From the NCBI GenBank assembly GCA_910584725.1, contig CAJUBE010000019.1, forward strand, positions 17,575-81,574: a stretch of 64,000 bases of DNA. The letters are read 5' to 3'. This DNA is from an uncultured Lachnospiraceae bacterium (GTDB taxonomy: Bacteria > Bacillota > Clostridia > Lachnospirales > Lachnospiraceae). How positions within the stretch are numbered: position 1 is the stretch's first letter; each line of letters starts with the position of its first letter. Both the position numbers and the translations under genes were made by a program. Under the pieces are notes generated by a model. It did no database searches and was not told the DNA's origin. It worked only from the letters and a program-made list of their open reading frames with translations. Below, piece after piece: positions 42,752 through 50,432 of this stretch.

Positions 42752-43447
42752 ATGTCAGAGTGGGCAGCGAATTTCAGTGATGAGTTCTATAAATGTTTTA
42801 TCAGGGAAGAACGTTACAAGCTTCTTCTGAGCGGTATCGGCGTGACGATCAAGGTGTCGCTTCTCGCCATCATTATCGGTATTCTGATCGGCATGATGAT
42901 TGCCATGTGCAATCTGTCAAAGAAAAAACTGCTCCGGTTTATCGGCGGCGTCTATACGGATGTGATCCGGAGCACGCCATCGGTGACCCAGCTTATGATT
43001 ATCTATTTCGTTATCTTCCCGATGATACCGCTTGATATTGATAAATGGATCATTGCAGCGATTGCCTTCGGCGTCAATTCCGGCGCGTATGTGTCCGAGA
43101 TTGTCCGGGCGGGCATCCTGTCGATCGACAAGGGGCAGACGGAGGCGGGAAGGTCTCTGGGGCTCTCCGCGTTTCAGACCATGAGCAGGATTGTCGTGCC
43201 GCAGGCGGTCAAAAACATTTTCCCCGCGCTGTGCAACGAGTTTATCGTGCTGATCAAGGAAACCGCCATCGTCGGTTATGTGGGACTGATGGATATCCAG
43301 AAGGCGGGAGACTTCATCAAGAGCGCGACCTTTATTGCGTTTATGCCGTTAATCGGAACGGCGGTTATCTATTATGTGCTGGTTAAGATATTGACTCTGG
43401 CGCTTCGCCGGGTGGAGATGCGGCTGCGGCGGGCGGATGCACGCTAA
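42752..43447 (+). CDS. Polar amino acid ABC transporter permease
   Basis: 231 residues, His/Glu/Gln permease family (HisM-like). Five membrane segments, with LLSGIGVTIKVSLLAIIIGI near the start and the EAA loop EAGRSLGLSAFQTMSRIVVPQA that contacts the ATPase. First gene of an operon with ATPase (43467) and binding protein (44312). ATG 42752 has GAAAGGACGAAAGA upstream. An extended -10 (TGGTATGAT) lies near 42700. Confidence 0.92.
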   Translation: MSEWAANFSDEFYKCFIREERYKLLLSGIGVTIKVSLLAIIIGILIGMMIAMCNLSKKKLLRFIGGVYTDVIRSTPSVTQLMIIYFVIFPMIPLDIDKWIIAAIAFGVNSGAYVSEIVRAGILSIDKGQTEAGRSLGLSAFQTMSRIVVPQAVKNIFPALCNEFIVLIKETAIVGYVGLMDIQKAGDFIKSATFIAFMPLIGTAVIYYVLVKILTLALRRVEMRLRRADAR

Positions 43448-43466
43448 TAACGCGATTGGAGAAGAC

Positions 43467-44189
43467 ATGATAAGAGTGAATAACCTACATAAAAAATTTG
43501 AAGATCTGGAGGTGCTTTGCGGGATCGACGAGCACATCACGCAGGGCGAGGTTGTGGTCGTAATCGGCCCTTCGGGCTCGGGCAAGAGTACCTTTTTGCG
43601 CTGCCTGAATTTATTAGAGACAGTTACAGAAGGGGAAATCTATGTGGACGACGAGCTGATCACGGCGCCGAAGGTGAATGTGAACCGGGTGCGGCAGAAG
43701 ATGGGTATGGTGTTCCAGCAGTTTAACCTGTTTCCCCATCTGACCATTATGGACAACATCACGCTTGCGCCCGTACTCCTCAAGAAAATGACGAAGGAGG
43801 AGGCGGTGAAGCGGGGGCAGGAGCTTCTGGAGCGGGTGAATCTGGGCGAGAAGGCGAATGCTTATCCGGCGCAGCTTTCCGGCGGGCAGAAGCAGCGTGT
43901 GGCGATTGCGCGGGCGCTTGCCATGGACCCGGAGATCATGCTTTTTGACGAGCCTACTTCGGCCCTTGACCCGGAGATGGTGGGTGAGGTGCTGGACGTG
44001 ATGAAGGATCTGGCGAGGTTAGGCATGACCATGGTGATCGTGACGCATGAGATGGGATTTGCCAGAGAGGTGGCGTCCCGCGTGCTTTTTATCGATCAGG
44101 GCGTGGTGATGGAGAGTGGCACGCCGGATGAGATTTTCAACAACCCGCAGAATGAGAGGACGAAGAATTTCCTGTCGAAAGTTTTGTAG
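43467..44189 (+). CDS. Polar amino acid ABC transporter ATP-binding protein
   Basis: 240 residues, GlnQ/HisP type. Walker A GPSGSGKSTFLRCLN, Q-loop MVFQQFNLFPHLT, signature LSGGQKQRVAIARAL, Walker B IMLFDEPTSALDPE and the switch His in VTHEMGFAREV. ATG 43467 follows TTGGAGAAGAC; an in-frame GC-rich extension to 43437 overlaps the permease and lacks a site. Second gene of the operon. Confidence 0.93.
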   Translation: MIRVNNLHKKFEDLEVLCGIDEHITQGEVVVVIGPSGSGKSTFLRCLNLLETVTEGEIYVDDELITAPKVNVNRVRQKMGMVFQQFNLFPHLTIMDNITLAPVLLKKMTKEEAVKRGQELLERVNLGEKANAYPAQLSGGQKQRVAIARALAMDPEIMLFDEPTSALDPEMVGEVLDVMKDLARLGMTMVIVTHEMGFAREVASRVLFIDQGVVMESGTPDEIFNNPQNERTKNFLSKVL

Positions 44190-44311
44190 CCGCGGAGTGG
44201 GCGGTTTATAAAGCAATGTCTGTGTGGTGAGAATATGTGGCTTATGCGGATGCAAAAATCCGCTGGGTTTATATATTATTTAGGAAACAAAGAAATGAGG
44301 AGGATAACATT

Positions 44312-45085
44312 ATGAAAAAAGCAACGAAGTTTCTGACAATGACGCTTGCCATGGTGATGACGGTGTGCACGCTGACGGCGTGTGGCGGCGGCGCGGCGAA
44401 AGGGAATACGATCACGTTCGGTACAAACGCGGAGTTCCCGCCTTTTGAGTATGTCACCTCAAACGGTGTGATCGGCGAGTACGACGGCATCGACATGGTG
44501 ATTGCGAAGCAGATCGCGGAGTCGAACGGCATGACGGCGACGATGGAGAATATGGAATTTGACTCTCTTCTGGTGGCACTGCAGAACGGGCAGATCGACG
44601 CGGTGATTGCGGGCATGACCGCTACGGATGAGAGAAGGGAAACCGTAGATTTCTCTACCCCTTATTATACAGCTACGCAGGTTATGATTGTGAGAGAAGA
44701 TTCCGACATAACGTCGGCTACAGATATGGCTGACAAGAAAATCTGTGTGTTGCAGGGCTATACCGGAGAAATCTGTGTGCAGAATATGGGCTACACCTAC
44801 GAGGCTTTCAAGAAAGGCACGGAGGCTGTTATGGAGCTGGTAAACGGCAAGTGTGACGTGGTAGTGATTGACTCCGCGACGGCGCAGAAGTATGTGGGCG
44901 ACAACGAGGGCTTAAAGATTGTGGAGGACCCGAGCGCGTTTGAGTCCGAGGAGTATGCGATTGCGGTGCAGAAGGGAAATACGGAGCTGCTCGACAAGAT
45001 CAACAGCGCCATCGACAAGATGCTGGCGGACGGCACGATCAATGAGCTGGCGGTGAAGTATACGGAAGAAGTGACGGCGGAGTAG
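44312..45085 (+). CDS. Amino acid ABC transporter substrate-binding lipoprotein (canonical order)
   Basis: 257 residues. Signal peptide with lipobox LTAC. The mature protein has the usual type-II binding-protein order: domain 1a (ITFGTNAEFPPFEYV ... VDFSTPYYTATQVMIV), hinge, domain 2 (KKICVLQGYTGEICVQN ... CDVVVIDSATAQKYV), and return to domain 1b (EYAIAVQKGNTELLDKINSAIDKML). Ligand probably a polar amino acid. AGGAGG precedes the start. It is a useful internal reference for the permuted binding protein at 46644. Confidence 0.93.
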   Translation: MKKATKFLTMTLAMVMTVCTLTACGGGAAKGNTITFGTNAEFPPFEYVTSNGVIGEYDGIDMVIAKQIAESNGMTATMENMEFDSLLVALQNGQIDAVIAGMTATDERRETVDFSTPYYTATQVMIVREDSDITSATDMADKKICVLQGYTGEICVQNMGYTYEAFKKGTEAVMELVNGKCDVVVIDSATAQKYVGDNEGLKIVEDPSAFESEEYAIAVQKGNTELLDKINSAIDKMLADGTINELAVKYTEEVTAE

Positions 45086-45254
45086 TACATATAAATGCAG
45101 ATAATGGGGCGGCGCGGATTTGCACCGCCCTGTCTTGACGCAAGACACTTTCGTGTAGTAGTATTGTAAAGTAACTTGCAACTTATGTTGTACATAAACT
45201 CGTCAATGCATCACCCGATATGATTGGGAAAAGGGGTGCAGGAAAGAGGTAACG

Positions 45255-46481
45255 ATGAAAAATGTGTGGGAGAAGTGGACAGGCATAAGTCTTGTCAAGA
45301 GGATTGTTGTGGGGCTGGTGATCGGTGTGATTCTGGCTCTCGTGGTGCCGGGAGCGTCGGGCATCAGCGTGCTGGGAGATGTGTTTGTGGGCGCGCTCAA
45401 AGGCATCGCGCCGCTGCTGGTATTCTTTCTGGTGATGAGCTCGCTCTGCAATGCGGGCAAGTCCCACGGCGGAGTGATCAGGACGGTCATCATTCTGTAT
45501 ATGTTCAGCACCGTGCTTGCGGCGGTGATCGCCGTGTTTGCCAGCATGGTATTTCCCGTGGAGATGGTGCTTGTGGATGCGGCGTCGGATGCGGCGGCAG
45601 CTCCAAGCGGTATCGTTGAGGTGCTTAGCACGCTTCTGATGAATGTGGTGAAGAACCCGGTGGATTCTCTGGTGAACGCAAACTATGTCGGTATTCTGTC
45701 ATGGGCGGTGCTTCTCGGCGTGGCGTTCCGAAATGCGGGGGAAGCGACGAAAAAGATGCTCGGCGACATTTCGGAGGCGATTTCAAGGGTGGTTGTGGTG
45801 ATCATTAACTTTGCGCCCTTCGGTGTGCTGGGACTGGTCTTTGCCAGTGTGACGGCAAGCGGTCTGGAAGCCTTCAGGGATTACGGGAAACTGCTGATCC
45901 TGCTTGTGGGCTGTATGCTGTTTATCTACTTTGTGACGAACCCGATTCTGGTGTACTGGTGCATCCGCAAGAATCCCTACCCGCTCATTTTTAAGTGTCT
46001 GAAACAGAGCGCGATTACGGCTTTCTTTACCAGAAGTTCGGCGGCGAACATTCCTGTCAACATGAAGATCTGTGAGGAGATGGGACTGGATAAGGACACA
46101 TACTCCGTGACGATTCCGCTCGGTGCGACCATAAATATGGACGGCGCGGCGATCACCATTACAGTTATGACCATGGCTACCGCGTTTACGCTCGGCATCA
46201 ACGTGGATATCCCCACAGCGATTATCTTAAGCCTGCTGGCTGCGCTCTCGGCATGTGGCGCGTCCGGCGTGGCGGGCGGTTCGCTTCTGCTCATACCACT
46301 TGCGTGTTCGCTTTTCGGTATCCCGGATTCCGTATCCATGCAGGTGGTGGCGGTAGGCTTTATCATCGGCGTGATTCAGGATTCCGTGGAGACGGCGCTC
46401 AACTCTTCATCCGACCTGCTTTTGTCGGCTTCGGCGGAGTTCAGACAGTGGCGGTTAGAGGGGAAAGAAATCAAATATTAA
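45255..46481 (+). CDS. sstT: Serine/threonine:sodium symporter SstT
   Basis: 408 residues of the dicarboxylate/amino acid:cation symporter family. The serine-rich re-entrant motif is TRSSAANIPVNM, the core substrate motif is GATINMDGAAI, and the second hairpin is ACGASGVAGGSLLLIPLACS. These follow SstT rather than glutamate carriers. GAAAGAGGTAACG precedes the start. It lies between two amino-acid ABC operons and ends at a strong terminator (46508). Confidence 0.92.
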   Translation: MKNVWEKWTGISLVKRIVVGLVIGVILALVVPGASGISVLGDVFVGALKGIAPLLVFFLVMSSLCNAGKSHGGVIRTVIILYMFSTVLAAVIAVFASMVFPVEMVLVDAASDAAAAPSGIVEVLSTLLMNVVKNPVDSLVNANYVGILSWAVLLGVAFRNAGEATKKMLGDISEAISRVVVVIINFAPFGVLGLVFASVTASGLEAFRDYGKLLILLVGCMLFIYFVTNPILVYWCIRKNPYPLIFKCLKQSAITAFFTRSSAANIPVNMKICEEMGLDKDTYSVTIPLGATINMDGAAITITVMTMATAFTLGINVDIPTAIILSLLAALSACGASGVAGGSLLLIPLACSLFGIPDSVSMQVVAVGFIIGVIQDSVETALNSSSDLLLSASAEFRQWRLEGKEIKY

Positions 46482-46507
46482 GCCGGATGGAAAATTTCGG
46501 TAAAATA

Positions 46508-46545
46508 CGAGGGAGTGCCTGTGCAGGGCGCTCTCTCGGTTTTTT
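46508..46545 (+). terminator. Intrinsic terminator of sstT
   Basis: CGAGGGAGTGCC pairs with GGGCGCTCTCTCG (small bulges), followed by GTTTTTT. Confidence 0.8.
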
Positions 46546-46643
46546 AAGGAAAGGCTTTTTTTGTTTTGTCCATTTACTTTACTATACTACTATGATAAAA
46601 TACAAAAGTGTTTGAGATTTTTTGAGAAAAGAGGAGAAAACTT

Positions 46644-47441
46644 ATGAAAAAGAAATTGGCGGTAGTATTGGTGACAGCGATGGCTGTCTGTGGAACCCTT
46701 GCGGGCTGCGGTGACGCAAAGGAGACGGCGGCGGACGCAGGAAACCGGGTGTATGCGGTGGAGGCGGGCTCTGCCGGAGAAGCGGTTGCGAAAGAGAAGG
46801 GATTTCAGACCAACGCGGTGGCGTCTCAGGCAGACGCCTTGATGGAGGTGGCTTCCGGCACTTCGGACGCGGCGATCATCGACCTTCTGATGGCGGGCGC
46901 CATGATCGGGGAAGGGACGAGTTACCCGGATCTGGTACATACGGATGAACTGACCACGGAGGAGTACGGCGTAGGCTGCAGGAAGGGCTCCGATCTGGCT
47001 TCGTATATCAATTCCGTGTTTGCGCTAAGCTACGCGGACGGTTCCATGAAAGCGACGGCGGAGACTTACGGTGTGCAGGAGGCTCTGGTGGAGCAGAAGG
47101 CGAGCGAGTATACGGACAATGGCTCCGGCGATGTGGCTTATATTCAGGGCAAGGGTACGCTGATCGTGGGTATCACGGAGTTTGAGCCTATGGATTACAA
47201 GGATGATTCCGGCGAGTGGATCGGCTTTGACGCGGATATGGCGCGCATGGTAGCTGAGCAGCTCGGTGTGGAGGCGCAGTTTGTGGTGATCGACTGGGAT
47301 AACAAGATCATGGAGCTGGAATCCAACAATATCGACGTGGTGTGGAACGGCATGACATTGACGGACGAAGTCAAAAATGCCATGGAGTGCACCAACGCGT
47401 ACTGCAACAACGCGCAGGTGATTGTGGTTCCCGGCAAGTAA
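46644..47441 (+). CDS. Circularly permuted amino-acid-binding lipoprotein of an ABC transporter
   Basis: 265 residues. A signal peptide with lipobox LAGC (Cys22) is followed at once by what is normally the second half of a type-II binding protein: VYAVEAGSAGEAVAKEKGF ... ALMEVASGTSDAAIIDLLM (domain 2) and YGVGCRKGSDLASYINSVF ... AETYGVQEALVEQ (domain 1b). A ~16-residue linker leads to what is normally the first half: GKGTLIVGITEFEPMDY ... NIDVVWNGMTLTDEV and the hinge strand NAYCNNAQVIVVPGK (about 169-265), where the protein stops. All parts are present once, so it is a permutation cut at the hinge, not a truncation. First gene of an operon with permease and ATPase; site AGGAG. Confidence 0.85.
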   Translation: MKKKLAVVLVTAMAVCGTLAGCGDAKETAADAGNRVYAVEAGSAGEAVAKEKGFQTNAVASQADALMEVASGTSDAAIIDLLMAGAMIGEGTSYPDLVHTDELTTEEYGVGCRKGSDLASYINSVFALSYADGSMKATAETYGVQEALVEQKASEYTDNGSGDVAYIQGKGTLIVGITEFEPMDYKDDSGEWIGFDADMARMVAEQLGVEAQFVVIDWDNKIMELESNNIDVVWNGMTLTDEVKNAMECTNAYCNNAQVIVVPGK

Positions 47442-47468
47442 AACGGGCGGCGCGGTAACAGGAAGATG

Positions 47469-47503
47469 CGGGCATTTTCTGCATGGATTTGAGATTTCAG
47501 GAG
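47469..47503 (+). repeat. Fragment of the dispersed hairpin repeat (copy G)
   Basis: CGGGCATTTTCTGCATGGATTTGAGATTTC matches the core of the family (GGCATTCTCCGCATTGATTTGAGATTTC) over ~30 bases; shown here in two overlapping parts: GGGCATTTTCTGC and GGATTTGAGATTTC. Its end reads AGGAGAG, which now serves as ribosome site of the permease gene at 47512. Confidence 0.6.
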
Positions 47504-47511
47504 AGTAAGGC

Positions 47512-48168
47512 ATGTTTTTAAGTGTGACACAATCGCTGTTGGATGGTCTCTGGACTACCTTTCAGATATTCCTTTTTACGCTGCTCTTTTCATTGCCCTT
47601 TGGGCTGGTGCTCGCTTTCGGCGCAATGAGCAGGTGGAAAGCCCTGCGGGGGCTGATCCAGACACTTGTGTGGATCATACGCGGCACGCCGCTGATGCTG
47701 CAGTTGATCATCATTTTTTACGGGCCGGGGCTGTGGCTTAACCACAATATCTGGAGCGGCAGCGAGGCGGGACGGATCACGGCCACTGTGGTGGCTTTCA
47801 GTATCAACTATGCCTGCTATTTCTCCGTGATCTTCCGGGGCGGCATCGAGGGCGTTCCCGTGGGACAGCGGGAGGCGGGCGAGGTGCTGGGCATGACGAA
47901 ATGGCAGATCTTCTTTAAGATCACGCTTCTGCAGATGGTAAAGCGGGTGGTGCCGCCCATGTCCAACGAGATCATCACGCTGGTGAAGGACACTTCCTTA
48001 GCGCGGATTATCGCGGCGTATGAGCTTACCTTTGCGGGCTACTCCTTTATGAAGAGCAACGGGCTTACATGGCCGCTCTTCTATACGGGCGTGTTTTACC
48101 TTTTATTTGTGGGCATTTTGACCCTTTTGTTTAACTATATCGAGCGCAGGCTGGACTATTTCCGATAG
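47512..48168 (+). CDS. Amino acid ABC transporter permease
   Basis: 218 residues, His/Glu/Gln permease family with about five membrane segments. IIRGTPLMLQLIIIFYG and the EAA loop REAGEVLGMTKWQIFFKITLLQ are conserved. Start ATG 47512 has AGGAGAG 7 bases upstream, which comes from a repeat remnant. Second gene of the operon led by the permuted binding protein. Confidence 0.92.
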   Translation: MFLSVTQSLLDGLWTTFQIFLFTLLFSLPFGLVLAFGAMSRWKALRGLIQTLVWIIRGTPLMLQLIIIFYGPGLWLNHNIWSGSEAGRITATVVAFSINYACYFSVIFRGGIEGVPVGQREAGEVLGMTKWQIFFKITLLQMVKRVVPPMSNEIITLVKDTSLARIIAAYELTFAGYSFMKSNGLTWPLFYTGVFYLLFVGILTLLFNYIERRLDYFR

Positions 48169-48277
48169 AATATTTCGGAATGGATGGCAGAGACGGTAAA
48201 AGGATTTGCCGCAGGCGGGAAATGGCAGAGGATAGGCGTCCAGACTTTGCGGAAAATGTTATGGCATGGAGGTATCA

Positions 48278-49054
48278 ATGGCTGTCTTAGAGGTGAAAAA
48301 TATCGGAAAACATTTTGGAGCCACGGAGGTGCTTGCCGATGTGAGCTTTGATCTGGAGGAAGGGAGCGCGCTGGCGATTATCGGCTCTTCCGGCTCCGGT
48401 AAAACGACGCTCCTTCGCTGCCTGAATTTTCTGGAGACGCCGGATCGTGGCTCTATTACGGTGCGGGGGGAAACCTTGTTTGACGCGGATCATCCCGTCA
48501 AAGGGCAGGAGAAGGATCTGCGCACCAAGCGGCTGCACTTCGGCATGGTGTTTCAGGCGTTCCACCTGTTCCCGCAGTATACGGCGTTAGAGAACGTGAC
48601 GCTGGCGGAGAAGCTGCTGGCGCAGGAAAAGCCGGATTTTAAGCAGAAGAAAAGGGAGATTCTGGAGGAGATCGAGGCCCACGGGAAGACGCTTCTGGAT
48701 CAGATGGGGCTCTCGGAGCGTATGGATCACTATCCGCACCAGCTTTCTGGCGGGCAGCAGCAGAGGGTGGCGATTGCCAGAGCGTTGGCGCTTAAGCCGG
48801 ATATCCTCTGCTTTGACGAGCCGACTTCGGCTCTTGACCCGGAGCTGACGGGGGAAGTGCTCAAGGTCATCAGAGGGCTTGCCGAGCAGCACACGACCAT
48901 GATTATCGTGACCCATGAGATGAGCTTCGCAAGGGACGTGGCGGATCAGATCATCTTTATGGACGAGGGCGTGATCGTGGAGCAGGGCGATGCCAGACAG
49001 GTGATTGATCATCCGCGGGAGGAGCGGACGAGACAGTTCCTTACAAAATATTGA
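48278..49054 (+). CDS. Amino acid ABC transporter ATP-binding protein
   Basis: 258 residues. Walker A GSSGSGKTTLLRCLN, Q-loop MVFQAFHLFPQYT, signature LSGGQQQRVAIARAL, Walker B ILCFDEPTSALDPE and switch His VTHEMSFARDV. It carries a ~12-residue insert between the Q-loop and the signature (EKPDFKQKKREILEEIEAHG), longer than the paralogue at 43467. GGAGG precedes ATG 48278. Third gene of the operon; a terminator follows. Confidence 0.92.
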   Translation: MAVLEVKNIGKHFGATEVLADVSFDLEEGSALAIIGSSGSGKTTLLRCLNFLETPDRGSITVRGETLFDADHPVKGQEKDLRTKRLHFGMVFQAFHLFPQYTALENVTLAEKLLAQEKPDFKQKKREILEEIEAHGKTLLDQMGLSERMDHYPHQLSGGQQQRVAIARALALKPDILCFDEPTSALDPELTGEVLKVIRGLAEQHTTMIIVTHEMSFARDVADQIIFMDEGVIVEQGDARQVIDHPREERTRQFLTKY

Positions 49055-49061
49055 AGTATAG

Positions 49062-49091
49062 GAGGGCTTGCCGGAGGGCAGGCTCTTTTTA
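49062..49091 (+). terminator. Intrinsic terminator of the second amino-acid ABC operon
   Basis: GAGGGCTTGCC / GGGCAGGCTC with loop GGA and T-rich tail CTTTTT; contains G-T pairs. Confidence 0.7.
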
Positions 49092-49206
49092 CTTTATTTT
49101 ACTACCTTTTTAAAAGAAAGTAGTATAGATTTTGGGCAGTTTGCGTGCTATCGTTGAGAAAGAAGGAAGACGTAAGCAATAGAAACGGATAAGGAGGAAT
49201 GCGTAT

Positions 49207-49821
49207 ATGATTATGGAGATGATAAGTATCTTCCTGGGGGTTATTCTGTTGGGAGTCATTGATTACGGGAGCGGATGGATTGAGCTGCCACGGCTTGGAT
49301 TTTTGGTGGATATGCCGTCCTTTGTCATCATATTGATACTCACGGCTCCGGTACTGCTCAAGGGCGGCTTGTGGAAGGACTTTAAGAGAGCGTGGCAGCT
49401 TTTATGGAAAGATTACAACTGCCATCTGAGCGAAGTGCGGCGCGCTTTGGATGTGGTGGAAATGATGCAGAAACAGGTGTTGTACGCAGGAGCGATCAGT
49501 GCATTGCTGACATTCATCACCATTTTGCACAATCTTTCCAACCTGGCAAGTCTGGGTCCCAATCTGGCAGTAGCAATTCTGACGATGTTGTACGCGGTGA
49601 TTATTGAAATGCTGCTTTTGCCTTTGCAGTTGGAAGCCAAACGACGGATTGTTGATTATATGGAAGTGGACACGGATACGGAGGGTATGGAAATCGTGGA
49701 AGGGAAGGCGGCAGGGGAATATATGACGGCGGAGGCAAGGAAGGCTGAAACGGAGAAGGGAACCCTGGCGGACAAAAAGGAGACGGAGAAAACGGCTGAC
49801 ACGGGGGAAAGGCAGATATGA
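49207..49821 (+). CDS. MotA/TolQ/ExbB-like membrane protein
   Basis: 204 residues. Four hydrophobic segments at about 4-24, 37-52, 93-110 and 118-141. VDMPSFVIILILTAPVLLKGG resembles the MotA TM2 region and LGPNLAVAILTMLYAVIIEMLLLPLQLEAKRR the MotA/TolQ TM3-TM4 pattern. The C-terminal ~50 residues are charged and low in complexity. The usual long MotA cytoplasmic domain is short. There is no MotB/TolR partner beside it; instead its stop overlaps the start of a membrane-anchored LuxR regulator (ATGA). The role is unknown; it may be a sensor module for that regulator (inference). Confidence 0.6.
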   Translation: MIMEMISIFLGVILLGVIDYGSGWIELPRLGFLVDMPSFVIILILTAPVLLKGGLWKDFKRAWQLLWKDYNCHLSEVRRALDVVEMMQKQVLYAGAISALLTFITILHNLSNLASLGPNLAVAILTMLYAVIIEMLLLPLQLEAKRRIVDYMEVDTDTEGMEIVEGKAAGEYMTAEARKAETEKGTLADKKETEKTADTGERQI

Positions 49822-50432
49822 GGAAGCGTGTGCTCCGGGTCTTGCTCGGAACAGGCTATGTCGTTTTTCTGACGGCGCTGCTTTTGTATCAGGCAGGCGT
49901 GTTTGGCTGGGGACGGGAGTGGGCCGTGGCTGTGTCCGGGACGCTGGCTCTCGGCGTCGCGCTGGCGGTGGTTCTTGCGCTTTATATCCGGGTGAGTGAC
50001 AGGATTGTGGATTTGGAAAAAAATCCGGAAGTGGGAGGAGCGGCGCAGCAAACCGGTATAAGTTCAGAAGGGGCTTTATCTACGGGAGACGGCGAGGAAC
50101 ATGACACGTATGTCAGGAATGCCGCTCCGGACGTCGGGAATGTATCCGCAGGAGGAGACAGCAAACCGGCGTCGCAAAGTTACGAGGAAATCTACGAGGC
50201 ATTTTTATTTGCCATGGACGGACACGAGATTTCCGAGCGGGAGCTGGAGGTGGCGTGGCTTCTCTACAGGGGCTTTACCAACAGACAGATCGGGGAAACC
50301 CTCTACATCGCGGAAACCACGGTAAAAAAGCATGTGTCCCATATTTATCAGAAGATGGATGTGTGCAGCAGAAAAGAATTTCGCGGAAAGGTGCAGGTCG
50401 GCGGCTTTTCCGCGTCAGGCCCCGCCGGATGA
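49818..50432 (+). CDS. Membrane-anchored LuxR-type regulator
   Basis: 204 residues. Two N-terminal membrane helices (about 7-24 and 37-57) precede a disordered linker (~65-120) and a C-terminal LuxR helix-turn-helix (ISERELEVAWLLYRGFTNRQIGETLYIAETTVKKHVSHIY). Regulators bound to the membrane and lacking a receiver domain are uncommon. It is translationally coupled to the MotA-like gene, which points to a shared sensing job. The last 18 bases overlap the end of the convergent MATE gene. Confidence 0.8.
   Translation: MRKRVLRVLLGTGYVVFLTALLLYQAGVFGWGREWAVAVSGTLALGVALAVVLALYIRVSDRIVDLEKNPEVGGAAQQTGISSEGALSTGDGEEHDTYVRNAAPDVGNVSAGGDSKPASQSYEEIYEAFLFAMDGHEISERELEVAWLLYRGFTNRQIGETLYIAETTVKKHVSHIYQKMDVCSRKEFRGKVQVGGFSASGPAG

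Noticed and set aside
45086..45254. T-box or attenuator before sstT
   Set aside because: A GGGCGG/CCGCCC hairpin is present but no T-run, specifier or T-box sequence was seen.
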